DNA of 64,000 nucleotides from assembly GCA_019695115.1 (NCBI GenBank), contig JAIBAP010000009.1:1-64000 (forward strand), written 5' to 3'. Numbering within the stretch: the stretch's first letter is position 1; the number at the start of each line of letters is the position of its first letter. Origin of the DNA: Caldilineales bacterium. GTDB taxonomy: Bacteria; Chloroflexota; Anaerolineae; J102. The notes beneath the pieces were generated by a model. It worked only from the letters and a program-made list of their open reading frames with translations, did not search any database and had not been told where the DNA came from. Made by a program: the position numbers and the translations under genes. Of this stretch, positions 51,625 through 60,354 are shown one piece after another.

Positions 51625-51703
51625 GAAACGCAACGAGTGAAACGTGAAATGCGCGCGCACAGCCGGTTGCGTTTCACGCCTCACGCATCACGCCTCACGT
51701 TTT
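51625..51703. repeat. Inverted repeat and 7-bp repeats before the helicase gene
   Basis: GAAACGCAAC (51625-51634) pairs with GTTGCGTTTC (51666-51675). Four heptamers follow (ACGCCTC, ACGCATC, ACGCCTC, ACGTTTT). GAGTGAAACGTGAAA at 51635-51649 is the reverse complement of the repeat unit found before ftsH, so the two loci share one repeat family. The array ends 10 bases before the helicase ATG. Confidence 0.8.
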
Positions 51704-51713
51704 CGCTGGGGAT

Positions 51714-53768
51714 ATGAACGCCCACACGCTCAAAGACAACCTCCCCCGCACCTGGGGGCCGTTCTTTGGCCGGCACGGCAACTTCACGGCGGCGCAACTG
51801 GCGGCGATGCCGCTGCTGTTGGAGGGGCACAACATCATCCTTTGCGCGGCCACAGCCGGCGGCAAGACCGAGGCGGCGCTGGCCCCGCTGATCGAGCGTC
51901 ACCTGCCCGTCTCGCGCCCTGGCCCGCGGCTGGCCATCCTCTACTTGCTCCCCACCCGCGCCCTGATCAACGACCTCTGGCGGCGGCTGGCGGCGCCGTG
52001 CGAGGCTTTGCGCATTTCCATCGCCGTCAAGACGCGCGACCTCAACACCTTCGACCCCAAGCGCCCCGCCGACCTGCTGCTTACCACGCCCGAATCGCTC
52101 GATTCCCTGCTGGCCTCGCAGCCCCGCGCCCTCATCGATGTCCGGGCGGTGGTCATCGACGAGCTGCACATCTTCGATGGCGGCGTGCGCGGCGACCAAT
52201 TGCGGCTGCTGCTCAACCGGCTGCGGCAAGTGCGGGGCTATGCGGCCCAATCCGGCGACGCTGCCGATGCCCAGGTGCAGTACGCCGCCCTCTCCGCCAC
52301 GCTCGCCCGGCCGGAGGCCGTCGCCGCCCGCTATTTTCCCGATGGCCGGGTGGTGGATGCGGGCGGGGGCCGCGAGGTCGCCATCGAGACCCTGCCGCTG
52401 GAGGCGGAGTCACCGGCGGCGCTGTTCGAGTATCTGGCTTCGTTCCGGGGACGGGGCTGGCGCAAGGCCCTGGCCTTCTGCAACACCCGCGCCGAGGTCG
52501 AAGCCTACGCCACTGCCGCCCGCCAGTCGGGGTCGCCCTTTGGCGAGGCGGTGTTCGTCCACTACTCCAACCTGGAACGGGGCCGGCGGCGCGAGATCGA
52601 GCAGCAGTTCGCCCAGGCCGAGGCCGCCATCTGTTTTGCCAGCAGCACGCTGGAACTGGGCATCGACATCGGCGACATCGATGTGGCGCTGCTGATCGGG
52701 GCGCCCGGCAGCCGCTCGGGTTTCGTCCAGCGGCTGGGCCGGGCCGGACGCCGCGCCCAAATCGCCCGCGCCGCCTGTTTCTACCGCACGCCGCTGGAAC
52801 GCCTGCTCTTTCAGGCCCTGGCCGAAGGCGAAGGAGACGAGACGCCCCCGCCCTTCCGCCCCTCCGTCGCCATCCAGCAGATTTTCAGCCTGCTCAAGCA
52901 AAGCCCGACCGCCGCCCTGCGCCCGAAGCCTTTGCACGAACTCTGCGCGGGGATGCTGGCCCCCGCCGACGTGCAAGCCATCCTCGACCATCTGCGCGGG
53001 TCGGGCTATCTTACCCGCAAAGACATCGGCGAGTGGCGAGCAGGCGCTCGCCTCCATCGTCTTGTGGACATGCAGGCCGTGGACGAAACCGCCTTGAGCC
53101 TGCACAGCAACATCCAGAACGGCGCCGGCCGGGTGGAGATCCGCGAGCAGCAGAGCCAGCGCCTGGTGGCCAGCGTCGACCGGCAGTGGTTCGACCGCGA
53201 CGTGCTGACGCTGGAAGGCCGGCCGCTGGACGTGCAATGGTTCGATGGCGAGGCCATGTGGGTGACGAGCCATCGCGGGGACGACCTCGCCCCGCCCTTA
53301 CAGTACCTCTCGTCCCGCCAGCTCCTCAGCTTCGAGCTGGCGCAGCAGCTTCCGGCTACGCTGGGATTGGCGCCGGGGGCAGCGCCGCTGGTCGCAGCGG
53401 AGGACGGCTGGCTGCTGTTCCACTGGCTGGGCGATGTCTACGGCCAGGCTCTGCTCGACCTGCTCGGCTTCACCCTGGCCGTACGCCCGACCGCCCAACC
53501 GGGGCTGGCCGTGCTGCTGGCCGAGCCGCTGCGCGCCCTCCCGCCCCTGGCCCCGCACCAACTGACGCGCTACCTGCACGACGCCTACAAGCAGTACGAA
53601 TCCCTGCTGGCGCTCGGCGCCTACCAGCCCCTGCTCCCGCCCGAGCTGCGCCTACGCAGCGTGGTCGAGCAGTTCGACGCGCCCCGTTTCCTGGCGGCGG
53701 TGGGAAAGCTACGGGTCGAGGCCGCGGCGGAGGGGGTGGGAGAGGAGTTAGTGGGGTTGTTGGCGTAG
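51714..53768 (+). CDS. SF2 DEAD/DEAH helicase, Lhr/BrxHI-like
   Basis: 684 residues. Motif I ATAGGKTEA (residues 45-53), Ia LLPTRALINDL, Ib TTPESLD, DExH box VVIDELHIF near residue 148, motif III SATLA, and motif VI QRLGRAGRR near residue 338 are all present. The C-terminal ~300 residues form a winged-helix/Lhr-like region. BrxHI of BREX type 2 is of this family and pairs with BrxD. The start is set by the end of the repeat array and the conserved N-terminal TLKDNLPRTWG. It probably acts with the two ATPases and the coiled-coil protein. Confidence 0.85.
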   Translation: MNAHTLKDNLPRTWGPFFGRHGNFTAAQLAAMPLLLEGHNIILCAATAGGKTEAALAPLIERHLPVSRPGPRLAILYLLPTRALINDLWRRLAAPCEALRISIAVKTRDLNTFDPKRPADLLLTTPESLDSLLASQPRALIDVRAVVIDELHIFDGGVRGDQLRLLLNRLRQVRGYAAQSGDAADAQVQYAALSATLARPEAVAARYFPDGRVVDAGGGREVAIETLPLEAESPAALFEYLASFRGRGWRKALAFCNTRAEVEAYATAARQSGSPFGEAVFVHYSNLERGRRREIEQQFAQAEAAICFASSTLELGIDIGDIDVALLIGAPGSRSGFVQRLGRAGRRAQIARAACFYRTPLERLLFQALAEGEGDETPPPFRPSVAIQQIFSLLKQSPTAALRPKPLHELCAGMLAPADVQAILDHLRGSGYLTRKDIGEWRAGARLHRLVDMQAVDETALSLHSNIQNGAGRVEIREQQSQRLVASVDRQWFDRDVLTLEGRPLDVQWFDGEAMWVTSHRGDDLAPPLQYLSSRQLLSFELAQQLPATLGLAPGAAPLVAAEDGWLLFHWLGDVYGQALLDLLGFTLAVRPTAQPGLAVLLAEPLRALPPLAPHQLTRYLHDAYKQYESLLALGAYQPLLPPELRLRSVVEQFDAPRFLAAVGKLRVEAAAEGVGEELVGLLA

Positions 53769-53900
53769 TTCAGGCAGCGAACGCGAATATCGGCGTCTCG
53801 ACCATCCGCGCCGGCTGCTTCTGCCCGCGGAGGATGCTCTGCATCGGGCGCCAATGCTTCAAGACCACAGACAAAGTGCGAGTGTGCTTCGCTCTCAGGC

Positions 53901-56900
53901 TTACGGGATGAGCTTCAGTTGCCGGGCGCGACTCACAGCTTCTCCGCGGCTGTGGACATCGAGCTTGCTGTAGATGCTGCCCAAATGCGTCTTGACGGTG
54001 CTCTCGGAGATCGACAGTCGGGCGGCGATTTCGCGGCTGCTATGCCAGGCGCTCAACAACTGCAGAATCTCCTGCTCCCTGGCCGAGATGGATGCGGATG
54101 TCGCCAACGCCTCGAACTCTGCTTTGGCGAGGCGGGGTTGCTCGCCGATCCACGGCATGAGCCGCATGAGTTCCTTGACAAAGCCTTCTGCTTCACCCGA
54201 AAGGTTGCCTGACTCGAGCGCCAGCCTGAGGAGTGGCGCACAGGCGGCCCCCCCGTTCAGGAACGGCCGCAGAAAACGCTCGGGCGCAGCCAGCCGGATC
54301 GCTTCGGTCATCACCTGCAGCGCGGCCTTGATCTTGTGCTGGCCGAAGCGCGCCAGGGCCAGAAAAATGCGCGTCTCCAGCAACGGCTCGATCACGATCA
54401 GTTGCGCGTAGCGCTCGATTGTGTCGGCCAACAACGCCTCGGCTTCGCCATAGCGCGCCTGGCTCAGGTAGACTTCCGCCTGAACCTGGCGCAGCAGGTG
54501 ATGCTGCGTCACGTCGCCGGCCTCCAGCAGCAGTTGTTCGGCCAGAGCACTCTTCCCCACCCGTACACTGATCAGGGCTTCGTAAGCGAGCAGATCCTCG
54601 CTTTCCAACAGGCCGCCCGGATGCCGCATCTGGATCGCACGCGCCGACTGGATGGCGGCGAGCGCCTCCTCCCCCTGGTCGAGCGCCAGATGGATTTTCG
54701 CCTGCAACAAGGCAAAGTGGATCGGCATGTTGGTGCTGGTCGGGTTCGGATCCACCTCTCGGGCCTGAGCCAGCGCGCGTTGCGCCAGGCCGGTCTCATT
54801 GCGTTCGAGATGCAGCAGCCCCTGCACCTCGAACGCAAGGCTGGCGGTTTCCGGCAGGCTGCCGCGTTGGCGCACCGCCTGGTCGAGCACCTGCCGGCAG
54901 ATTCTCTCGCTGCGCCGGAGCTCCCCGCCGAAGTAGACCCGCTTGGCTAAAACGCCGCCGGCCATGAGGGCCACGAATAGATTGCGACTCTGCATTGCCT
55001 CGCGCAACAATCCGGCCACAGGCTCCTCGGGGAAGTTGTGCGACTGCCGATAGGCCGGCCGGAGCAGATACAAGCGGTCGAGCAAATCCCACCGGGCCTC
55101 GTATTCATTCCCCGAGCGGGCAGGGGGGACAAAGGTCTGGCCGGCCCTCCACATCTGCCGGATTTGTGCGATTTCGGCCAGAACCTCACGCTCGTCCAGC
55201 GTCAATTGGTGCGCCGGCCTGGTCGCAAGACTCCTTTCGATATCGCTGATGAACCGCGCGATCTTCTCCTGCGGCAGGGCGATGTTCGCCAGACGCATGT
55301 AGACAAAAAGCAGGTTCTTGTGCTTCTGCACCACCCCGGGCGGCAGCTCTTGCAGCCAGCGCAAGAGACGCGAGTCCTCACCAAACTGCTCCAGCTCGCG
55401 CAGCGCCATTTCCTCGGTCAGGGTCGCGGCGTCCTCCCAGGCTTCGATAGACAGCAGATGGTGGATGGCGTCCGCCAACGCATACTGCTGGCGGTACCAT
55501 TGCGCCGCGGCCTGGTGCAGCAGGGGCGCTTCTTCGGGGAAGCGTAGCTTGAGCTGGCTGCGCAGCATTTCGGCAAACAGATCGTGATACCGATACCACC
55601 CCTCTCTCGCCAGGCGGATGATGAACAGATTCTCTTGCCACAGGCGCGCGAGCGTCTCATCACCATCGCTTTGACCCGTAACAGCATTGCAGAGGTCGCC
55701 GGTCAGGTCCTTCAGAATTGCGGTGCGCAGCAGAAAAGCCTGCGTCTCCGGTGTGCAGCGCTTCAGGACTGTCTCCATGAAGTACTCGCGCATATAGATG
55801 TGCGCGCCGCTGAAGGTATCGATGAACTGGCGACGATCCTCCTCTTTGGCCACGGCCAACGCTGAGAGCGCCAACCCGGCCGCCCAACCCTCACTGTGCC
55901 TCACCAGTTTCTCCAGGTCCTGCTGAGCCAGCGGCGCCTCCTGAAGATAGCGCTTCAGATAATCCACCCCCTCCGCTGTGCTGAACCGCAGATCGCTCGT
56001 GTCCAGTTCTGTGACCATCCTGCGCGCACGCAGATCGCCCAACGCCAGCGGGGGCCGGGTATGTCCGGCGATGACCAGCTGCAGATTGGCCGGGAAATGT
56101 CTCAGCCAGATGTGGATGGCATCGTAGATCTCGGAATGGTTGATGAAGTGAAAATCATCGAGGACGATCCCCAATCTGGGGAACTGCCTTTGCGCCACAA
56201 TTGCGTTCGTCAGGTGGAGGACGGCTTCGGCCGGCGCGATGGTGGATGTGGATCGGATATAGGCCAGCAGCTCGCTGCCAAACTGCGCCTCGATTGCCTG
56301 CAACGCCGTTACCACCGAATACCAGAAGCGGACCGGATTGTTGTCGCGCTCATCGAGCGTGAGCCATGCCACAGGGAAGCCACAGGTTTGTTTCCAGTCG
56401 TTGAGAAGCGTGCTCTTGCCGAATCCGCTGGCGGCGCAGATGAGCGTGAGTGGCGTATTGATCCGCCGGATCAGGCGCGTCCGGGAGACAAGCTCGCGCG
56501 GGAGCAGCGGCGCGGTGACCTTCGTCAGCGGCAGAAATGAGGCGTCGCTGCCTTGCTCAGTTGCCGCTTTGTCAGCGCGCTCGATCTCGCCACTCGTGCG
56601 ACTTGTAGGCGGATTCCCGGCCAATGTGCGGCTGGCTGCCTGCAATTTCGCAAGGGTCAGCTCTTCCGACCGGCCGAGATAGGTCTTGGCGAGCTGGCCG
56701 AAAAGCCGTCGCTCGGCATACCAGTACGTCTTGTTCCGGCGCATTTGCGAGCGGGCGACGAACCGCCCGCTGTCATCCCGGAACGCGAACTTCCGCGCCG
56801 TGGACAGCCATTCATACCACGCTACCGTTCCTACGCGGACTGAATCGGCGCCTGTCTTCAGGACGCCCTCGACCACAACCGGCTTGGCAGGATTCGACAT
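53901..56900 (-). CDS. MalT-like LuxR-family transcriptional regulator (STAND ATPase)
   Basis: 999 residues from an ATG with an AGGAG site. Residues 1-95 form a small domain (GTVAWYEWLSTARKFAFRDD, YWYAERRLFGQLAKTYLGRS) common at the start of such regulators in Chloroflexota. The STAND ATPase has P-loop CAASGFGKST and Walker B RLGIVLDDFHFI. A long TPR-like helical region leads to a C-terminal LuxR HTH (REQEILQLLSAWHSSREIA, ISESTVKTHLGSIY). MalT-type proteins activate sugar operons on binding an inducer. It is divergent from the carbohydrate operon, so it is the likely activator; a large palindrome lies in its leader. Confidence 0.9.
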   Translation of the reverse strand: MSNPAKPVVVEGVLKTGADSVRVGTVAWYEWLSTARKFAFRDDSGRFVARSQMRRNKTYWYAERRLFGQLAKTYLGRSEELTLAKLQAASRTLAGNPPTSRTSGEIERADKAATEQGSDASFLPLTKVTAPLLPRELVSRTRLIRRINTPLTLICAASGFGKSTLLNDWKQTCGFPVAWLTLDERDNNPVRFWYSVVTALQAIEAQFGSELLAYIRSTSTIAPAEAVLHLTNAIVAQRQFPRLGIVLDDFHFINHSEIYDAIHIWLRHFPANLQLVIAGHTRPPLALGDLRARRMVTELDTSDLRFSTAEGVDYLKRYLQEAPLAQQDLEKLVRHSEGWAAGLALSALAVAKEEDRRQFIDTFSGAHIYMREYFMETVLKRCTPETQAFLLRTAILKDLTGDLCNAVTGQSDGDETLARLWQENLFIIRLAREGWYRYHDLFAEMLRSQLKLRFPEEAPLLHQAAAQWYRQQYALADAIHHLLSIEAWEDAATLTEEMALRELEQFGEDSRLLRWLQELPPGVVQKHKNLLFVYMRLANIALPQEKIARFISDIERSLATRPAHQLTLDEREVLAEIAQIRQMWRAGQTFVPPARSGNEYEARWDLLDRLYLLRPAYRQSHNFPEEPVAGLLREAMQSRNLFVALMAGGVLAKRVYFGGELRRSERICRQVLDQAVRQRGSLPETASLAFEVQGLLHLERNETGLAQRALAQAREVDPNPTSTNMPIHFALLQAKIHLALDQGEEALAAIQSARAIQMRHPGGLLESEDLLAYEALISVRVGKSALAEQLLLEAGDVTQHHLLRQVQAEVYLSQARYGEAEALLADTIERYAQLIVIEPLLETRIFLALARFGQHKIKAALQVMTEAIRLAAPERFLRPFLNGGAACAPLLRLALESGNLSGEAEGFVKELMRLMPWIGEQPRLAKAEFEALATSASISAREQEILQLLSAWHSSREIAARLSISESTVKTHLGSIYSKLDVHSRGEAVSRARQLKLIP

Positions 56901-56918
56901 GGGTTTGCTCCTGGGAGG

Positions 56919-56963
56919 AAAAGTTGCCCAACACTTCTCATGATAGGGTGTTGGGCAACTTTT
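56919..56963. promoter_or_regulatory. Perfect palindrome with 16-bp arms, candidate operator or attenuator
   Basis: Arms AAAAGTTGCCCAACAC (56919-56934) and GTGTTGGGCAACTTTT (56948-56963) match perfectly around a 13-base loop. It lies just upstream of the regulator's ribosome-binding site, 167 bases from the ABC operon start. Read on either strand it is a GC-rich hairpin followed by TTTT, so it may act as an operator, a transcription attenuator or both. Confidence 0.7.
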
Positions 56964-57129
56964 GTCCAGTACGGCTGGCCCAATCAGCATTTTTGGCGCC
57001 TTGTTCGCTGTTCCGGCGTCTCGAATTCATCCGATCTCCTGATTCACGCCGCGCCCAGAATCTACTATCCTTTCGATAACAAAGGGCGCTTCGGTCCCTA
57101 TACCCAACCATTCCACAAGGAGGAAAGTC

Positions 57130-58485
57130 ATGAAGAACAAACTTCTGTCCATTATTGTCTTGCTTGTCATCGCGTCGATGATACTGACGGCATGCGGGGG
57201 TAGCCCCGCTGCACCGGCGGCGACAACGGCGCCCGAACAGGCGCAAGCGCCGGCTGCGACTGAGGCCCCGGCTTCAGCCGCGCCCGTCACCCTAAGCATC
57301 CTCACCTCGCCGAACCCAAACGATTCCGTGCTGACGGACGCGCTCATGGCGGCCTACACAGCCGAGCACCCGAACGTCACCTTCGAAGTGGAGACGCTGG
57401 CCGCCACCTCGGACACGGACAATCTCATCCGCACGCGCCTCGCTTCGGGCGAGATGAACGACATCTTCTACTACAACTCCGGTTCGCTGCTGAAAGCCAT
57501 GAACCCGGCCAACACCCTGGTGGACCTTTCCCAAGAGCCGTTCATGGCCGACATCGCCGACTCCTTCAAGCCGACGGTCAGCCAGGGCGATGGCATCTTC
57601 GGTGTGCCGGCCGGCTTCGTGAGTGCAATGGGCATACTCTACAACAAGAGGGTCTATGAGAATCTGGGACTGAGCGTGCCCATGACGTGGGCGGAGTTCG
57701 AGGCCAACAACGAGAAGATCAAGGCGGCTGGCCTTGTTCCCGTGGCCCAGACATACGGCGACCCGTGGAGCTCGCAGATCCTGATGCTCGGCGACTACTG
57801 CAATATCGAGCAGGCCAACCCGAACTTCGCGGACGACTATACCAACAACAAGGCGAAATTCGCCACGACCCCTGCTGCCCTGGCCGGCTTCACCTACCTG
57901 CAGGAGGGCTTCGAGAAGGGCTGGTGGCCGGCAGATTTCACCACGCTGAAGTTCGACGCCGGGCTGAAGATGCTGGTCGACGGCCAGGCGGCCCACTTCC
58001 CGATGGTCACGCAGATCCTGCCGGTCATCGCCGGCAACTGGCCTGACAAGCTGAACGATATCGGCTTCTTCGCCCAACCCGGTACTGACGCCGCCAAGAA
58101 CATCCTCACCGTCGGCATGCCCCTGGCCTTCTATATCCCGAAGACGAGCAAGAACATCGAGGAGGCCAAGAAGTTCCTGGCTTTCGTTGCTTCGACAGCC
58201 GGCGCCGACGCCATCACGGCGAAAACTCAACCCGCAGGGCCTTATCTCATCAAGGGCGCGACCCTGCCGGCGACCGTTCCCCCGGTCGTGCAGGACATGA
58301 ACGCCTATATCAACGCCGGCAAGGCGTGTCCGGCGCTCGAGTTCCTGTCACCGGTCAAGGGACCTACCCTGCCGCAGATCACCGTCTCGGTGGGTTCGGG
58401 ACAGATGACGGCAGAAGAGGGCGCGGCCGCCTATGACAAGGATGTAGAGAAACAGGCGCAGCAGCTCGGTCTGCCCGGCTGGTAA
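57130..58485 (+). CDS. Sugar ABC transporter solute-binding lipoprotein
   Basis: 451 residues with an AAGGAGG site. Lipoprotein signal ending LTACGG (lipid-anchored Cys at 21), then an Ala/Pro/Thr linker and a family 1 solute-binding domain (LVDLSQEPFMADIADSFKP, AGFVSAMGILYNKRVYE, WAEFEANNEKIKAAGLVPV). It captures a sugar or oligosaccharide outside the membrane for the two permeases encoded downstream. A hairpin after the gene may favour its higher expression. Confidence 0.92.
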   Translation: MKNKLLSIIVLLVIASMILTACGGSPAAPAATTAPEQAQAPAATEAPASAAPVTLSILTSPNPNDSVLTDALMAAYTAEHPNVTFEVETLAATSDTDNLIRTRLASGEMNDIFYYNSGSLLKAMNPANTLVDLSQEPFMADIADSFKPTVSQGDGIFGVPAGFVSAMGILYNKRVYENLGLSVPMTWAEFEANNEKIKAAGLVPVAQTYGDPWSSQILMLGDYCNIEQANPNFADDYTNNKAKFATTPAALAGFTYLQEGFEKGWWPADFTTLKFDAGLKMLVDGQAAHFPMVTQILPVIAGNWPDKLNDIGFFAQPGTDAAKNILTVGMPLAFYIPKTSKNIEEAKKFLAFVASTAGADAITAKTQPAGPYLIKGATLPATVPPVVQDMNAYINAGKACPALEFLSPVKGPTLPQITVSVGSGQMTAEEGAAAYDKDVEKQAQQLGLPGW

Positions 58486-58517
58486 TCGTCTGTAGAGATT
58501 CTTCTGGATGGTCAATC

Positions 58518-58554
58518 CCTGAGGACCGGGAGCGCCCTGCTTGCGGTCCTCAGG
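58518..58554 (+). terminator. Intercistronic hairpin after the binding-protein gene
   Basis: CCTGAGGACC pairs perfectly with GGTCCTCAGG, 17-base loop, 32 bases after the stop. Such hairpins between binding-protein and permease genes commonly stabilise the upstream message or cause partial termination. Confidence 0.6.
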
Positions 58555-58587
58555 CCCCTCTTTCACGATCAGGACAAAGAGGTTTCC

Positions 58588-59517
58588 ATGAAAAACACGT
58601 CACCGGCCAGGACCTTAGCGGTGAGGCAACGCAGTCGGGTTGAGAATACCTCACAGCCGGCCACTGTGATGTCGATGTACCCGTACTGGTTCTACCTGCC
58701 CGCCCTGCTGATCTTTGGGTTGTTCTTTCTCGTGCCATCCCTGATGGCCTTCTACTACAGCTTGACGCGCTGGACCCTGTTCGAATCCCAGTTCATCGGT
58801 CTGAAGAATTACTCCACATTCCTGCAAGACCCGCAACTCAAGCTGGCGCTGCGCAACACCGTCATCTACGCCCTGCTGACGAGTGGGTTCAAGACCATCA
58901 TCGCCCTGCCCGTTGCTGCCCTGCTGACATCCCGGATCAAATTCAAGGGTTTCTTTCGCAGCGTCGTTTTCTTCCCCGTGTTGGTGAGCACCGTCGCAGT
59001 CGGGGCCACCTTCTCCACACTGATGCAGCCCTCCACCGGGCTGATCAACCAGTTCCTGAGCCTATTCGGCGTCCCCAAGATCGAGTGGTTGGGCAACCCG
59101 CAGCTCGCGATCTACTCGGTCGCCCTCGTCGATATCTGGAAAGGGATCGGCATCGCCATCGTGATCCTGATGGCCGGGATTCAGTCGATCCCGACCGAGT
59201 ATTTCGATGCGGCCAAACTCGAAGGGGGCGCATGGGTGGCGTTTCGCCACGTGATCCTGCCGCTGAGTCGCAACGCCGCCTTCACTGTGATTCTGCTCTC
59301 GCTTATTTCCGGGCTGCGCTCGTTCGACCTGATCTGGACGCTAACCCAGGGCGGTCCCGGCTTCGCCTCAGATGTGCTCACGTCAGTCGTCCTCAAGCAG
59401 TACCAGGCCGGCTTCTACGGGCTGTCGGCAGCCGGGAATGTGCTGATCTTCCTGTTCGTCACGATCATCGCCTTTCCGCTGATGCGGTTCTTCACTCGTT
59501 TGGAGATCGAAACATGA
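58588..59517 (+). CDS. Sugar ABC transporter permease (MalF/UgpA-type)
   Basis: 309 residues with six transmembrane helices after an extended N-terminus. The EAA loop contains STEYFDAAKLEGGAWVAFRHVILP, with the conserved Gly for contact with the ATPase. FLVPSLMAFYYSLTRW and LTQGGPGFASDVLT are usual for the MalF branch. The stop overlaps the next permease start by four bases. Confidence 0.92.
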   Translation: MKNTSPARTLAVRQRSRVENTSQPATVMSMYPYWFYLPALLIFGLFFLVPSLMAFYYSLTRWTLFESQFIGLKNYSTFLQDPQLKLALRNTVIYALLTSGFKTIIALPVAALLTSRIKFKGFFRSVVFFPVLVSTVAVGATFSTLMQPSTGLINQFLSLFGVPKIEWLGNPQLAIYSVALVDIWKGIGIAIVILMAGIQSIPTEYFDAAKLEGGAWVAFRHVILPLSRNAAFTVILLSLISGLRSFDLIWTLTQGGPGFASDVLTSVVLKQYQAGFYGLSAAGNVLIFLFVTIIAFPLMRFFTRLEIET

Positions 59518-60350
59518 AAACCCGGCGACTTTTCAATGACTATTGGCTTGACCTTGTGGGCCTGCTGATCGTTGGCTTGATCTTCATCGTCCCGTTCGTG
59601 TTCATCCTCTTGACCGCCTCCAAAACGTCCGGCGAGGCCGCGCTCCTGGAATTCAGCCTGCCCACCAGGTTCCAGCTAGTCGAGAACATCACCCAGGTCA
59701 TGACCTTTGCCAACAACCGTATGCTCCTGGCGCTGGCGAACAGCGCCCTGCTGACGGTGAGTTCGGTCACGGGCATTGTGCTCGTCGCTGCGCTCGTGGC
59801 TTACGTGATGCAGCGGCGCAATGACCGGATCGCAGCAGGCGTCACCCTGATCCTGTTCATGGGGCTGGTGCTGCCGCCGGCCGTGGCAACGACGGTCTTC
59901 TTTCTGCAGAAGATCGGCGTGTATAAGACGATATTCAGCCTGGTCATGATTGAGATAGCGTTGGCCATGCCCTTTGCGGTCGTGATCTTGCGCGCTTTCA
60001 TCGGCTCGATCCCCAGGGAAATCGATGAAGCCGCCATCATGGACGGCGCTTCGCCGCTGCGTTTGTTCTTCTCGATCATCCTGCCGCTCCTGCGTCCGGC
60101 GCTCGTGACGATCATCGTCACTTCTTCGATCGCGGTCTACAATGACTTCGCCAATCCGCTTTACTTCCTCCCCGGCGCTCGCAACGTGACCGCGCAGTTG
60201 ACGATGTTCAGTTACATGGGCCAGTTTGGCACCCAGTGGAACCTGGTCTTTGCTAACGTTGCCGTGCTCACGATCCTGCCGTTCATCATGTTCATGATCT
60301 TCCAACGGCAGATCGTCTCTGGCATGACCTCTGGCGCAGTGAAAGGCTAA
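59514..60350 (+). CDS. Sugar ABC transporter permease (MalG/UgpE-type)
   Basis: 278 residues with six transmembrane helices. The EAA loop is IPREIDEAAIMDGASPLRLFF. It pairs with the upstream permease to form the channel. No ABC ATPase gene follows; the pump must use a shared ATPase (MsmK/UgpC type) from elsewhere in the genome. Confidence 0.92.
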   Translation: MKTRRLFNDYWLDLVGLLIVGLIFIVPFVFILLTASKTSGEAALLEFSLPTRFQLVENITQVMTFANNRMLLALANSALLTVSSVTGIVLVAALVAYVMQRRNDRIAAGVTLILFMGLVLPPAVATTVFFLQKIGVYKTIFSLVMIEIALAMPFAVVILRAFIGSIPREIDEAAIMDGASPLRLFFSIILPLLRPALVTIIVTSSIAVYNDFANPLYFLPGARNVTAQLTMFSYMGQFGTQWNLVFANVAVLTILPFIMFMIFQRQIVSGMTSGAVKG

Positions 60351-60354
60351 CCCC

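Noticed and set aside
47298-53768. Complete BREX system
   Set aside because: No pglZ, methyltransferase pglX, brxL or pglW-type gene is present; only BrxD- and BrxHI-like parts.
53769-53900. Gene in the gap between helicase and MalT-like regulator
   Set aside because: Only 132 bases between convergent genes; no start, ribosome-binding site or homology seen.
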